Shown in pieces: positions 17,411 through 26,155 of a DNA stretch of 64,000 nucleotides. The stretch is taken from the NCBI GenBank assembly GCA_038240015.1, contig JBBSEF010000009.1, positions 11,201-75,200 of the forward strand, read 5' to 3'. Below the pieces are notes generated by a model. That model did no database searches. It was not told where the DNA came from and saw only the letters and a program-made list of their open reading frames with translations. Position 1 is the stretch's first letter. Each line of letters begins with the position of its first letter. The DNA is from CAHJXF01 sp038240015. GTDB lineage: Bacteria > Pseudomonadota > Gammaproteobacteria > Burkholderiales > Burkholderiaceae_D. The translations under genes and the position numbers were made by a program.

Positions 17411-18622
17411 TCAGAGACGGATCAGGCGCGCTTCAGGCAGCGCGTCGCGCAGCCGCCCGACCACGACCTCGGCGTCCACGGCGATCGCGATCGCCACGTC
17501 GGCATCGATCGCTCGCGCGCGTGCGATTCCATCGTCAGGTGATACGACGAGGTGACCGGCAAGGCGGCGGCCCTGCTTGCCGGCGTCGGTGTCGATGATG
17601 CAATCGATCGCGCATGCGCCAAGCGCCGTCTGCGCGAGCAAGCGTTGCGCGTGCGAGCCTGCACCCCACAAGACCAGAGCCTGCCTGTTGCTGCGCAATC
17701 CCTCGAAAGTTTCGATGTCGACCGAGCTCGTCATCGATGCACGACATGCAGCGATATAACACTCGACCTGCGTTTCGGTGTGAGCGCGAGTTGACGACGC
17801 GGCGGGAGTGCGTACGGCATCGTCATTGTTGGCCAGCAGAACACCGGTCGCCGGATAGAGCTGTCCGGCGCCGAGGTCGAGCGTTCGATTCCAGCGGCAA
17901 AGCGCTTTCATGCCGCATCGTGTTGCAAGCCCCTCGAGCGCTTCAGCATCGAAATGATTGATGTGCTCCGGATCGAAGAAATAAAACGGCGGAAAGCCAT
18001 CGACCGTATAGCGCGACGCATCGGGAACTTCTAGATAGACCAGCCCTCCGGAAGACACGCGCCGCGCCACCCGTTGCAGCGCTTGCGCCGCTTCGAACAC
18101 GTGCTCGAGCACATGCGAGAGCACGATCAGATCGTAACGGACCGGATCGGTCGGCCAGTCGTCGGCTTCGAGTTCACCGACGTGCGCGACGATGCCCGCG
18201 ACACACATCGCGCTCACACAGCCTTGGGCCGGATCGATTCCCGAAACACGTGCATATCCGCGCTGACGGAATGCGCGCAAGAGACCGCCGCGACCCGCGC
18301 CCACGTCGAGAATCGCAGCGTCTGGCGCAATGTGCGGCGCAAGCAGCTCGACGAGTTCGGCAAGCCGCTTTGCGTCGTTGGCCGATTCGCCCGAACCACT
18401 AGCGTCGACGGCCGTGTCGTATTTCGAATGTTGCGCGTAGTGGCCGCGATAATCCTGCGCGGTCGCGCCGGATGCCGCGAAGACGGTTCCGCAATCACTG
18501 CACGCGGCGATCCGCGTTTCGCGAGGCAGACGACTGTCGTCGAAGAGCGCATAGCGCTGTTCGCACAGCAACGCGGCCGCGGCATGTCCGCATACCGGAC
18601 AAGAGCGATGCGCGCGACTCAT
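17411..18622 (-). CDS. C-methyltransferase-like SAM-dependent methyltransferase with zinc domain
   Basis: A 403-residue protein in three parts. Residues about 8-45 hold a zinc-binding-like pair (CPVC and CSDC). Residues about 90-230 are a class I SAM fold (LDVGAGRGGLLRAF, then YDLIVLSHVLEHV). The C-terminal 130 residues have a nucleotide-fold start, LWGAGSHAQRLL. This order matches sugar C-methyltransferases (NovU/TylC3-like) that methylate 4-ketohexoses. With rfbFGH nearby it could act on a CDP-ketosugar. The start at 18622 overlaps the FkbM gene stop by one base (TGATG). Long readings of this frame upstream are non-coding. Confidence 0.85.
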   Translation of the reverse strand: MSRAHRSCPVCGHAAAALLCEQRYALFDDSRLPRETRIAACSDCGTVFAASGATAQDYRGHYAQHSKYDTAVDASGSGESANDAKRLAELVELLAPHIAPDAAILDVGAGRGGLLRAFRQRGYARVSGIDPAQGCVSAMCVAGIVAHVGELEADDWPTDPVRYDLIVLSHVLEHVFEAAQALQRVARRVSSGGLVYLEVPDASRYTVDGFPPFYFFDPEHINHFDAEALEGLATRCGMKALCRWNRTLDLGAGQLYPATGVLLANNDDAVRTPAASSTRAHTETQVECYIAACRASMTSSVDIETFEGLRSNRQALVLWGAGSHAQRLLAQTALGACAIDCIIDTDAGKQGRRLAGHLVVSPDDGIARARAIDADVAIAIAVDAEVVVGRLRDALPEARLIRL

Positions 18623-19683
18623 CACGGCAAGGCGTACAGCACGGTATCGAAGCCGTTGTGTGCGTGGCTGCGAATGTGGAAGCGGTAGTCGAGATCCCAG
18701 TTTTCGATTTGCAGCGCGATCGCCCACAAATCTTCGGGACGGTGATAGATGCTGATCGCAAGACCCGGCCGCCAGCGCGCGATGGTGGCGGCGGCTCCCG
18801 CAAGCGCTTCGCCTTCGGCGCCCTCGATGTCCATCTTGACGAGATTCGGCTTGAGGTCTTCGCACACGTCGTCGATCCGCATCACCGCGATCGAGGAACT
18901 TCCATGGGGGTCGAGGTGCGCGGCTGCGCCGGTTCCGCCGGTAAACGATAGCGCGCCGTTGCGCGAATAGGCGCCTGCCTTGAGGCAACGACCGCGGCCG
19001 AGCTCGCCGGCCCATCGTTCGAGCCGCGCGAAATTTTTCTCGTCGGGTTCGAACGCCAGGAAGTCGGCGAGCTCGTAGCCGCTGTTCATCCACAGGCGCA
19101 GAGTGTCTCCGTCGAACGCGCCGCAATCGATCACCGACATGGGCGATGCCCAGCGCGGCAAATCTTCCGGCACGTATTGCACGCGCGGATCGGGTGATCG
19201 CAATCCCTCGTAAGACCCTTCGCGCCGCAACCCGAGCTGCTCGTCGAAAATTTTTCGGCTCACCGGCTCTCCGAGCAAGGCGCGCGCGGCCGCGATGTCG
19301 TCCGCATGGCTGTCCCACGGGAAACGAGGCGCGAGCCAATAGGGGATTTCGGGCAGCCACGCTTCGTCGTCGCAGTATTGCCAGAACGTCCGCACCGTCC
19401 GGAAGTTGGACGCATGCAGACGAGAAACGATCTCTGCGGTCGGAAAAGTGTGGCTGTGCACCGAGATGACCGCGTCGTTGTCGGCGAGCGCGTGCGCCTG
19501 TGCGGCGTCCTCGAGCGTGAGTACCGGGATGCCGTCGACCTGATTGATCGCACGCGCCTTCGCGTCGATAAAACATCGCGGCGCAACACCATCGGCGCGG
19601 CACTTCGCGAGTATCGCCCTCCCCATCAACCCTGCGCCGTAGATCATCGTCGGAGCAGTCTGTGTTTGCTGTTCACGGTTCAT
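18622..19683 (-). CDS. FkbM family methyltransferase
   Basis: A 353-residue O-methyltransferase. The C-terminal half has the FkbM signature: VIDCGAFDGDTLRLW (SAM site), FLAFEPDEKNFARLERW, and LVKMDIEGAEGEAL. The N-terminal third starts with a Rossmann-like MIYGAGLMGRAIL and is probably a separate nucleotide-binding domain. FkbM enzymes methylate sugar hydroxyls in surface glycans and glycosides. The ATG at 19683 has a strong ribosome site (GGAAGAGG) upstream and overlaps the preceding gene by ATGA. Confidence 0.88.
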   Translation of the reverse strand: MNREQQTQTAPTMIYGAGLMGRAILAKCRADGVAPRCFIDAKARAINQVDGIPVLTLEDAAQAHALADNDAVISVHSHTFPTAEIVSRLHASNFRTVRTFWQYCDDEAWLPEIPYWLAPRFPWDSHADDIAAARALLGEPVSRKIFDEQLGLRREGSYEGLRSPDPRVQYVPEDLPRWASPMSVIDCGAFDGDTLRLWMNSGYELADFLAFEPDEKNFARLERWAGELGRGRCLKAGAYSRNGALSFTGGTGAAAHLDPHGSSSIAVMRIDDVCEDLKPNLVKMDIEGAEGEALAGAAATIARWRPGLAISIYHRPEDLWAIALQIENWDLDYRFHIRSHAHNGFDTVLYALP

Positions 19684-20747
19684 GCGGATACCTCTTCCGG
19701 GACGTGCAATTTCCAATCCACGGTGCGACCGATCGCGTCGTCGAGCGCAACGCGCGTGGCGAGGCCGAGTTCATCGCGGGCCCGCGTCGTGTCGGGAACG
19801 TAGTGACGACCGCCGGCCGAATTTCCATCGACGCGAACCCGCACCTCGCGGCCGCTCGCTGCCGCGCATCGGTTCGCAAGCGCAGCGATCGACACGGCTT
19901 CATCTGCGCCGACGTTGTAGGGTCGCATTGCGCGTCCCTCGACGAGGATCGTCAGCAGCCACACGACCAGGTCGCTCATGTACAGGTAGGAACGCAAGGG
20001 TTTGCCGTCGCCCTTGATGTGGATCTCATCGCCTTCGAGCGCATCGCGGATGAAGTTGCCGATCGCGAAGTGGGAATCGAAAGGCATGTGCGGGCCGACG
20101 AAAGCGAAGCAGCGCGCGATGGTGATGTGAAGACCTCGCGTCGCATGCCAGATCGCCGCCAGTTGTTCGGCCGCACGCTTGCCTTCGGCGTAGGCGTTGC
20201 CTGGATCGAGCACGTCGGGCGCGCCCCGATAATCCTCGACGAGTCGCTCGATCGCTGGCGGCTGCACGCCATAGACCGCGCCTGAACTGATCAGCAGAAT
20301 CTTTGCATCGCGATGGGGCGCGGCCCATCGCAGCAGGTTGCGCGTGCCGCTGACGATGGTGTCGAACATGCGATCGGGGTTTTCGGCATTGAGCTTCGCG
20401 CTCGCTTCGGTCGCCGCGTGAATCACGTGCGTGATGGGTCCGTCGACGGCGAGGTGCGCATCGCGCACGTCGGCCGCGATCCATTCGATTTCTTCGGCCG
20501 CATGAAGCTCGGGATATAGCCGCGCGAATACCTCGGGTCGGCGGCTCAACGCCACGATACGAAGGTCGAGCGACTTCGCGCGATTGAGCGCCACCAGCGC
20601 ATCGAGCAGCCACGTGCCGAACCAGCCGGTCGCACCGGTGACAAGGACGCGCGCGCCGCGCAGCTCACGCTCGAAGCGCGCGGCGTGCTTCAACACGTCG
20701 TCGATATCGCGTGGGTCGAGGCCGGACAGCGAGGCGGCATTCATCAT
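19680..20747 (-). CDS. NAD-dependent epimerase/dehydratase (SDR)
   Basis: A 355-residue extended short-chain dehydrogenase acting on a nucleotide sugar. Seen are the cofactor motif VTGATGWFGTWLL, THVIHAATEAS, LISSGAVYG and the YxxxK active site in NAYAEGKRAAEQ. The pathway context (CDP-3,6-dideoxy-4-ketohexose) makes a 4-keto reductase or epimerase, of the abequose-, tyvelose- or yersiniose-synthase kind, the most plausible role. Two ATGs (20747 and 20744) sit in a TGATGATG run overlapping the rfbH stop; either could be used. Confidence 0.85.
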   Translation of the reverse strand: MMNAASLSGLDPRDIDDVLKHAARFERELRGARVLVTGATGWFGTWLLDALVALNRAKSLDLRIVALSRRPEVFARLYPELHAAEEIEWIAADVRDAHLAVDGPITHVIHAATEASAKLNAENPDRMFDTIVSGTRNLLRWAAPHRDAKILLISSGAVYGVQPPAIERLVEDYRGAPDVLDPGNAYAEGKRAAEQLAAIWHATRGLHITIARCFAFVGPHMPFDSHFAIGNFIRDALEGDEIHIKGDGKPLRSYLYMSDLVVWLLTILVEGRAMRPYNVGADEAVSIAALANRCAAASGREVRVRVDGNSAGGRHYVPDTTRARDELGLATRVALDDAIGRTVDWKLHVPEEVSA

Positions 20748-22147
20748 CAGAACCCGACTCCGAAGAACCGTTCGATCGAACTCGCCGCGTACTCGAGCAT
20801 CGCTTGGTCGAGGCCGGGATAAACGCCGATCCAGAACGTGTCGTTCATCACGCGATCGGCGTTGGACAGGTTGCCGACGACGCGAACCTCGCGACCCTGC
20901 ATGTACGGCTGCCGCGTGAGATTGCCCGAGAACAACAGACGCGTGCCGATCTTGCGTTCGTCCAGATAGGTCAACAGATCGACGCGCCGCGTCGCCGCGG
21001 CTTCGCGAAGCGTGATCGGAAATCCGAACCACGACGGATCGGCATGCGGCGTAGCCTGCGGCAGTTCGAGAAACTCTTCGCAAGCCGCAAGGCGCTGGTG
21101 AAGAAACGCGAAGTTGCGTCGCCGCGAGGCGATGAAGCCTTCGAGCCGATCCATCTGCGCCAATGCACACGCGGCCTGCATGTCGGTGATCTTGAGGTTG
21201 TAGCCGAGGTGGCTGTAGCTGTACTTGTGGTCGTAGCCGAACGGCAGATCGCCCAGCTTCCAGCAGAAGCGTTTGCCGCAGGTGTTGTCGGCGCCCGGCG
21301 CGCAATAGCAATCGCGCCCCCAGTCGCGGATCGATTCGGCGGCGCGCTTCAACAGCGGATCGTTGACGAGCACCGCACCACCCTCGCCCATCGTGATGTG
21401 ATGCGCGGGATAGAAGCTCAGGGTCGCAAGGTCGCCGAAGGTGCCGACTTTGCGGCCGCGGTACGTGGCGCCGAGCGCGTCGCAGCAGTCTTCGACCAAC
21501 CACAGGTTATGGCGCTTGCAGAAGTCGACGACCGCATCGACGCTGAAAGGATTGCCGAGCGTGTGCGCGATCATCACTGCGCGCGTGCGATCCGAGAACG
21601 CGGCTTCGAGCTGACTCGCGTCGATGTTGTAGGTCGGAATATCGACGTCGACGAACACCGGCACCGCGCCGTTCTGCAGGATCGGGTTGACGGTCGTCGG
21701 AAAACCCGCTGCGACCGTGATCACTTCATCGCCGGGACGAATCGCGCGGTCTTCGAGCAACGGGGACGTGAGCGTCGTGAAGGCGACGAGATTGGCCGAC
21801 GATCCCGAGTTGACGGTCATCGCATGCGCGACGCCGATGTAGTCGGCAAGCCGCTTTTCGAACAGGGCGTTGAAGCGTCCGGTGGTGAGCCAGCCATCGA
21901 GCGAAGCATCGACCATGCGCATCATCTCGGGCGCGCCGATCACCTTGCCCGACGGCGGGATCGGCGTCGTACCCGGTGTGAAGGACGTAGCCGGGGCCTG
22001 ATTCGCGTATTGCTCGACGAGCGCGAGGATTTGCGTGCGAAGGTTGTCCCGCGCGGTATGGAGCGGTGCATCCCGCCCGTCATCTCGCGCGGCAGCCGAT
22101 GGCTGTTCCAAAGGCGTGATGGCGATGATCGGCGTCGCCGCATTCAT
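20747..22147 (-). CDS. rfbH: CDP-6-deoxy-D-xylo-4-hexulose-3-dehydrase
   Basis: A 466-residue PMP- and [2Fe-2S]-dependent C3-deoxygenase (E1), the third step to CDP-3,6-dideoxyhexoses. The aminotransferase-fold lysine is replaced by His in PAHHITMGEGG (His250), diagnostic of E1. The cluster cysteines fit the published E1 spacing exactly: Cys222, then 57 residues, Cys280, one residue, Cys282, seven residues, Cys290. Other fold motifs are VNSGSSANLVAF and GDEVITVAAGFPTTVNPI. The start at 22147 overlaps the rfbG stop by one base. The partner reductase RfbI (E3) is not encoded in the window. Confidence 0.95.
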   Translation of the reverse strand: MNAATPIIAITPLEQPSAAARDDGRDAPLHTARDNLRTQILALVEQYANQAPATSFTPGTTPIPPSGKVIGAPEMMRMVDASLDGWLTTGRFNALFEKRLADYIGVAHAMTVNSGSSANLVAFTTLTSPLLEDRAIRPGDEVITVAAGFPTTVNPILQNGAVPVFVDVDIPTYNIDASQLEAAFSDRTRAVMIAHTLGNPFSVDAVVDFCKRHNLWLVEDCCDALGATYRGRKVGTFGDLATLSFYPAHHITMGEGGAVLVNDPLLKRAAESIRDWGRDCYCAPGADNTCGKRFCWKLGDLPFGYDHKYSYSHLGYNLKITDMQAACALAQMDRLEGFIASRRRNFAFLHQRLAACEEFLELPQATPHADPSWFGFPITLREAAATRRVDLLTYLDERKIGTRLLFSGNLTRQPYMQGREVRVVGNLSNADRVMNDTFWIGVYPGLDQAMLEYAASSIERFFGVGF

Positions 22148-23244
22148 CACGCCACCTCCACTTCGAGCGATGCGTCGTGCGAGGCGATCTGGTTCTGCAT
22201 GGATGCGCGAACCTCGCCGCCATCGAGCGCGACGCGATACCCGTCCGCGGTACGTGCGATCGACTCGTCGATCGCCCACAGCGGGCGCCATCCCAGTTGG
22301 TCACGTGCCTTCGTGCTGTCGAGCGTGAGCGTGGCTGCTTCATGCAGCGACGCATCTTCGGCAACATGCCAGAGCGCGCCGCGACCGAGCGCTTGCGCGA
22401 AGCGCTCCGCCACATCGGCCACCGGGATCGAACCTTCTGCGTCGGGACCGAAATTCCACGCGCCGCCGTAGCGATGCGGTTCAAGCGCCAGACGTTCGGC
22501 CAGCATCAGGTAGCCGCGCAGCGGATCGAGCACGTGTTGCCACGGGCGCGTCGCGTCGGGGTAGCGGATTGGCACCGAGCGGCCATGCATCGCGCCGCGA
22601 ACCAGATCGGGGATGAGCCGATCGGCCGCCCAGTCGCCGCCGCCGATGACGTTGCCCGCGCGTGCCGTGGCGACGCCGGTCGTCGCGCCGGCTGCCGATC
22701 CATCGAAGAACGAGCGCCGCCACGAGGCGGTCGCGATCTCGGCTGCGGCCTTGCTGCTGCTGTAGGGATCATGTCCGCCAAGCGCATCGCCTTCGCGAAA
22801 GGCGCGCGCTACACCACTCTGCGCGCCGCTTTGCTCATAGCATTTGTCCGACGTGACGACGACGACCGCGCGCGCGGTCTTGACCACGCGCAGCGCGTCG
22901 AGCAACGCGATGGTGCCCATCACATTGGTCGTCCACGTGGCCGCGGCGTCGTCGTACGATGCGCGAACCAGCGGCTGCGCGGCCAGATGAAAAACGATCT
23001 CGGGCCGCGCAACGCGAACCACGTCGACGACCGCATTCGCATCGCGCACATCGACGATGCGTGAATCGCAGGCGCCTGCGATGTCGGCTTCGGTAAACAG
23101 ATTCGGCTGCGTCGAAGGCGCCAGCGCAAGCCCGGTGATTTCAGCGCCGAGGTGTTTCAACCACAGCGTCAGCCAGCCACCCTTGAACCCCGTATGGCCG
23201 GTGACCAGAACGCGCTTGTCGCGCCAGAAACCCGCATCGATCAC
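22147..23244 (-). CDS. rfbG: CDP-glucose 4,6-dehydratase
   Basis: A 365-residue extended SDR that converts CDP-glucose to CDP-4-keto-6-deoxyglucose using bound NAD. Motifs are VLVTGHTGFKGGWLTLWL (cofactor site and family-specific), VFHLAAQPLVRASYDD, VVVTSDKCYEQ and the active-site YSSSKAAAE. I choose the GTG at 23244, giving VIDAGFWRDKRVLVTG, which overlaps the rfbF stop by four bases (GTGA) and matches the family N-terminus. Longer starts read into rfbF. Confidence 0.95.
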   Translation of the reverse strand: MIDAGFWRDKRVLVTGHTGFKGGWLTLWLKHLGAEITGLALAPSTQPNLFTEADIAGACDSRIVDVRDANAVVDVVRVARPEIVFHLAAQPLVRASYDDAAATWTTNVMGTIALLDALRVVKTARAVVVVTSDKCYEQSGAQSGVARAFREGDALGGHDPYSSSKAAAEIATASWRRSFFDGSAAGATTGVATARAGNVIGGGDWAADRLIPDLVRGAMHGRSVPIRYPDATRPWQHVLDPLRGYLMLAERLALEPHRYGGAWNFGPDAEGSIPVADVAERFAQALGRGALWHVAEDASLHEAATLTLDSTKARDQLGWRPLWAIDESIARTADGYRVALDGGEVRASMQNQIASHDASLEVEVA

Positions 23245-24008
23245 CACACTTTCCACGGTGCTGCCCCGGTGGCCCACAATTCTTCAAGGAGAGTTTTCTC
23301 GCGCAGCGTATCCATCGGCTGCCAGAAACCGGGATGCCGCCAGGCGCGCAGTTGATCGTCGGCGGCGAGCCGCTGCAGCGGGGCATGCTCCCAAAAGCTG
23401 TCATCGCCCTCAATGTAATCGATGACATCGCGCGACAACACAGAAAAGCCGCCGTTGATCCAGGCGCCCTCGCCGGCAGGCTTCTCGCGAAATTCGACGA
23501 CGCGGTCACCCGACACGTCGAGTGCGCCGAAGCGGCCCGGCGGCTGGACCGCGGTGATGGTGGCCTTCTTGCCATGCGACCGATGAAACGCGATCGACGC
23601 GCCGATGTCGACGCTGCCCAGGCCGTCGCCGTAGGTGAGACAGAAAGTGTCGTCGTCGATATGCTCGGCCACGCGCTTGATGCGTCCTCCAGTCTGCGTC
23701 GTGTCGCCGGTGTCGACCAGCGTCACGCGCCACGGCTCGGCGCGACGCTCGTGAACTTCCATCGCGTTCTTGGCGAGATCGAACGTGACATTCGAGGTGT
23801 GCAGAAAATAATTCGCGAAGAATTCCTTGATCACGTAGCCCTTGTACCCGAGACACACGACAAAGTCGTGAAGCCCGTGGGCCGAATAGATCTTCATGAT
23901 GTGCCAGAGAATCGGGCGGTCTCCGATCTCGACCATGGGCTTTGGGCGTTGCACGGTCTCTTCGGAGAGCCGCGTGCCCAGACCTCCCGCGAGGATGACG
24001 ACTTTCAT
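23241..24008 (-). CDS. rfbF: Glucose-1-phosphate cytidylyltransferase
   Basis: A 255-residue nucleotidyltransferase that forms CDP-glucose from CTP and glucose 1-phosphate, the first step of the CDP-dideoxyhexose pathway. The N-terminal signature is VVILAGGLGTRLSEETVQRP followed by KPMVEIGDRPI. Other family blocks are LTYGDGLGSVDIGASIAFH and WINGGFSVLSRDVIDYI. The gene overlaps its neighbours on both sides by ATGA or GTGA and sits at the head of rfbF-rfbG-rfbH. Confidence 0.96.
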   Translation of the reverse strand: MKVVILAGGLGTRLSEETVQRPKPMVEIGDRPILWHIMKIYSAHGLHDFVVCLGYKGYVIKEFFANYFLHTSNVTFDLAKNAMEVHERRAEPWRVTLVDTGDTTQTGGRIKRVAEHIDDDTFCLTYGDGLGSVDIGASIAFHRSHGKKATITAVQPPGRFGALDVSGDRVVEFREKPAGEGAWINGGFSVLSRDVIDYIEGDDSFWEHAPLQRLAADDQLRAWRHPGFWQPMDTLREKTLLEELWATGAAPWKVW

Positions 24009-25711
24009 GATGCGGCTTCGGACGTGAGTGGATGTTGGTCGGTATGCAGAGGCGCCGGGGTCGAGACGAACTCGTCTTCGTCGTCATCGATCAGTCGCGC
24101 TCCCTGTGCGTCGGCGGGCCGATCGGTTTCTTCGTGATACGCGTCGTCGATGTTGACCGCCCAGATCGCCGACTTGTCGATGCTGCCTGCGAGAATCGCT
24201 TCGACCGCGCGCTTGGCCGACAGCATCGAGTGGTCCTGATTATTGTAGCGGTGCATACCGTTGCGTCCGACGCAGAACAGATTGTCGATGCTGTCGAGAA
24301 ACGCGCGCACCTCGTCGAAGTGTTCGTACGCGCCGTAGTAACCGGGATACGCCTTGGGCATGCGCAGCACCACCGCATCGATGCATTGATCCGGGTCGGC
24401 CATGCCGATCTGCTGCATCTCGCGCTTGGCGAGTTCGATCATGTCGGGGTCGGCCGACGACCACAGCGCATCGCCTTCGGCGCAGAAGAATTCGAGACCG
24501 ACCCAGACGCGATCGGGCTCGTCGGCGTCCGCTTGCACAAGATACGGACTCCAGTTGTTGAAGATCTGTATGCGCCCGACCTTGACGCCGGGCTCCTGCA
24601 CGTAGATCCAGTTGTCGGGTACCGACGCGCGTCCGGCGATCCCGTGCGGGTCGGTGCGAGCGAGCTTGCGATAGAGCAGGCCGACGGTCATGAAGTCGCG
24701 ATACTCCAGAGCCGCGGCGATCTCGCGCACGCGCGGCGGCACGTCGCCATCGATCGCGGCGATCAACTCGCGGATCGGCATCGTCGAAATCACCTGATCG
24801 GCCGCGTGCCATTCGCGCACATTCGACGCCAGGTCTTCCGTCTGCACTTCGGTAACCCGATGGTTACTTAGTTTGAGCCCCACGACCCGGCTGGACATCG
24901 CTATCGGTACGCCCGAATTCCCAAGACGCGCAGCGACCGTTTCCCACATCTGTCCCGGCCCGAGTCGGGGATAGAGAAAGTGTTCGATCAGCGACGTTTC
25001 CTTCGCCGCCGAGCGCGGCCTCAACAATTGGCGCAGCGCATGCGAGATCGCGCGCGAGATCGACAGCCCCTTGATGCGCTGCGCGCCCCACGCGGCGCTG
25101 ATCTCGGTGCACGATCGTCCCCACACCTTTTCCGTGTAGGTCTTGAAGAAGCGCAGGTAGAGGCGCCGACCGAAGCGATTGATGAAGAAATCTTCCAACG
25201 TCGCTTCGCGCCTGGGAAAGACGCGCGCCTTGATGTAGCTTGCGGCATACAGTGCGCAGGCGATGGGGCCGAGCTTCCACGCAGTGGCGATGTCGATCTT
25301 CAGCGGATAGGCGAACAGCTTGCCGCCGAACAAAATACGCGACAGACGATCGCGAATCAGCATGCTGGCGTCGCCCGATGTGCGGGCAGCGTTGAGGGGC
25401 AGCGCACGCCGCATGCCCTGATAGGCGAGGAAGGCATGACCGCCGTCGGCCTTCAGCGTCGCCGGATCGCTGTCGTCGGCGATCGGCAGTTTATCGAGCC
25501 ACCAGCGCATCACCCAATCGGACTTGGAAAAAAACCGATGGCCGCCGATGTCGATGCGATTGCCGTGATGAACCACGGTCTTCGACAGGCCCCCGACTTG
25601 CGCGTCGGCGTCGAAGATCTTGATCGCGCGCTGACCACCCTCGATCAATTCATACGCCGCGGTCAGGCCCGCCGGTCCGGCGCCGATCACGACGACAGGC
25701 AGCGGACTCAT
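24005..25711 (-). CDS. FAD-dependent oxidoreductase, UDP-galactopyranose mutase-like
   Basis: A 568-residue flavoprotein of the amine oxidase / Glf-like superfamily. The dinucleotide motif is VVVIGAGPAGLTAAYEL, followed by VGGLSKTVVHHGNRIDIGG and GHRFFSKSD. A late GRNGMHRYNNQDHSMLSA closes the FAD site. Such proteins are common in surface-glycan loci beside gtrA, but their reaction is rarely proven; a mutase, desaturase or sugar oxidase are all possible. The acidic C-terminal tail (DDDEDEF region) is unusual. It overlaps rfbF and the second gtrA by ATGA. Confidence 0.85.
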   Translation of the reverse strand: MSPLPVVVIGAGPAGLTAAYELIEGGQRAIKIFDADAQVGGLSKTVVHHGNRIDIGGHRFFSKSDWVMRWWLDKLPIADDSDPATLKADGGHAFLAYQGMRRALPLNAARTSGDASMLIRDRLSRILFGGKLFAYPLKIDIATAWKLGPIACALYAASYIKARVFPRREATLEDFFINRFGRRLYLRFFKTYTEKVWGRSCTEISAAWGAQRIKGLSISRAISHALRQLLRPRSAAKETSLIEHFLYPRLGPGQMWETVAARLGNSGVPIAMSSRVVGLKLSNHRVTEVQTEDLASNVREWHAADQVISTMPIRELIAAIDGDVPPRVREIAAALEYRDFMTVGLLYRKLARTDPHGIAGRASVPDNWIYVQEPGVKVGRIQIFNNWSPYLVQADADEPDRVWVGLEFFCAEGDALWSSADPDMIELAKREMQQIGMADPDQCIDAVVLRMPKAYPGYYGAYEHFDEVRAFLDSIDNLFCVGRNGMHRYNNQDHSMLSAKRAVEAILAGSIDKSAIWAVNIDDAYHEETDRPADAQGARLIDDDEDEFVSTPAPLHTDQHPLTSEAAS

Positions 25712-26148
25712 GACGCGCGTTGGGTGAAGAGGATTGCCTTGCGGGTGAAGAAGTTGGCGACGAATCCGATCGCAGCCGAGATGCCCTTTGCCAGCGGTAG
25801 CGCAAGCCCCGCCGACGTCGCGACGTACAAGGTGCCCGAGTTGAGCGCCATGCCGACCAAGCCCAATGCCGCGAAGATCATGAACTCGCTGCGCGCATCG
25901 GTCACGGTGCGGCGCGCGAAGACCCATCTCACCGAAAGCGAGTAGATCAACACGAGGCCGGCAAAATAAGCCAGCGCGCCCGCAACCCAAGCGGGCAATG
26001 CGAGGTTGGTCACGCTGAACCAGAGCAGCGTCGCGTCAAGCGTGAGCGCGGCAAGCGAGGCGAGGAAATAGCGCGAGGCCTCGAGCAAGCGCGAGACGCC
26101 GATGGCTGTGCCGCGCCGCGCTTCGACAGCAACTTCGATCATCGTCAT
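25708..26148 (-). CDS. Second GtrA-like membrane protein
   Basis: A 146-residue protein with four transmembrane helices, GtrA-like: ASRYFLASLAALTLDATLLW, then VAGALAYFAGLVLIYSLSVRW, then a C-terminal ISAAIGFVANFFTRKAIL. It is probably a flippase-type subunit for a lipid-linked sugar. Two ATGs six bases apart (26148 and 26142) are candidates; the first lies seven bases beyond the stop of the upstream gene. Longer in-frame starts reach into that gene. Its sequence differs clearly from the GtrA at 14037-14474, so it is not a recent duplicate. Confidence 0.85.
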   Translation of the reverse strand: MTMIEVAVEARRGTAIGVSRLLEASRYFLASLAALTLDATLLWFSVTNLALPAWVAGALAYFAGLVLIYSLSVRWVFARRTVTDARSEFMIFAALGLVGMALNSGTLYVATSAGLALPLAKGISAAIGFVANFFTRKAILFTQRAS

Positions 26149-26155
26149 GGCGACA

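Noticed and set aside
15547..17598. Long plus-strand ORF opposite the TPP enzyme
   Set aside because: It mirrors codons of a clear TPP enzyme and has no family resemblance; a high-GC antisense shadow.
18623..19603. Extended N-terminus of the methyltransferase at 17411
   Set aside because: It runs through the FkbM gene in another frame, with Arg-rich sequence; the ATG at 18622 starts the conserved zinc domain.
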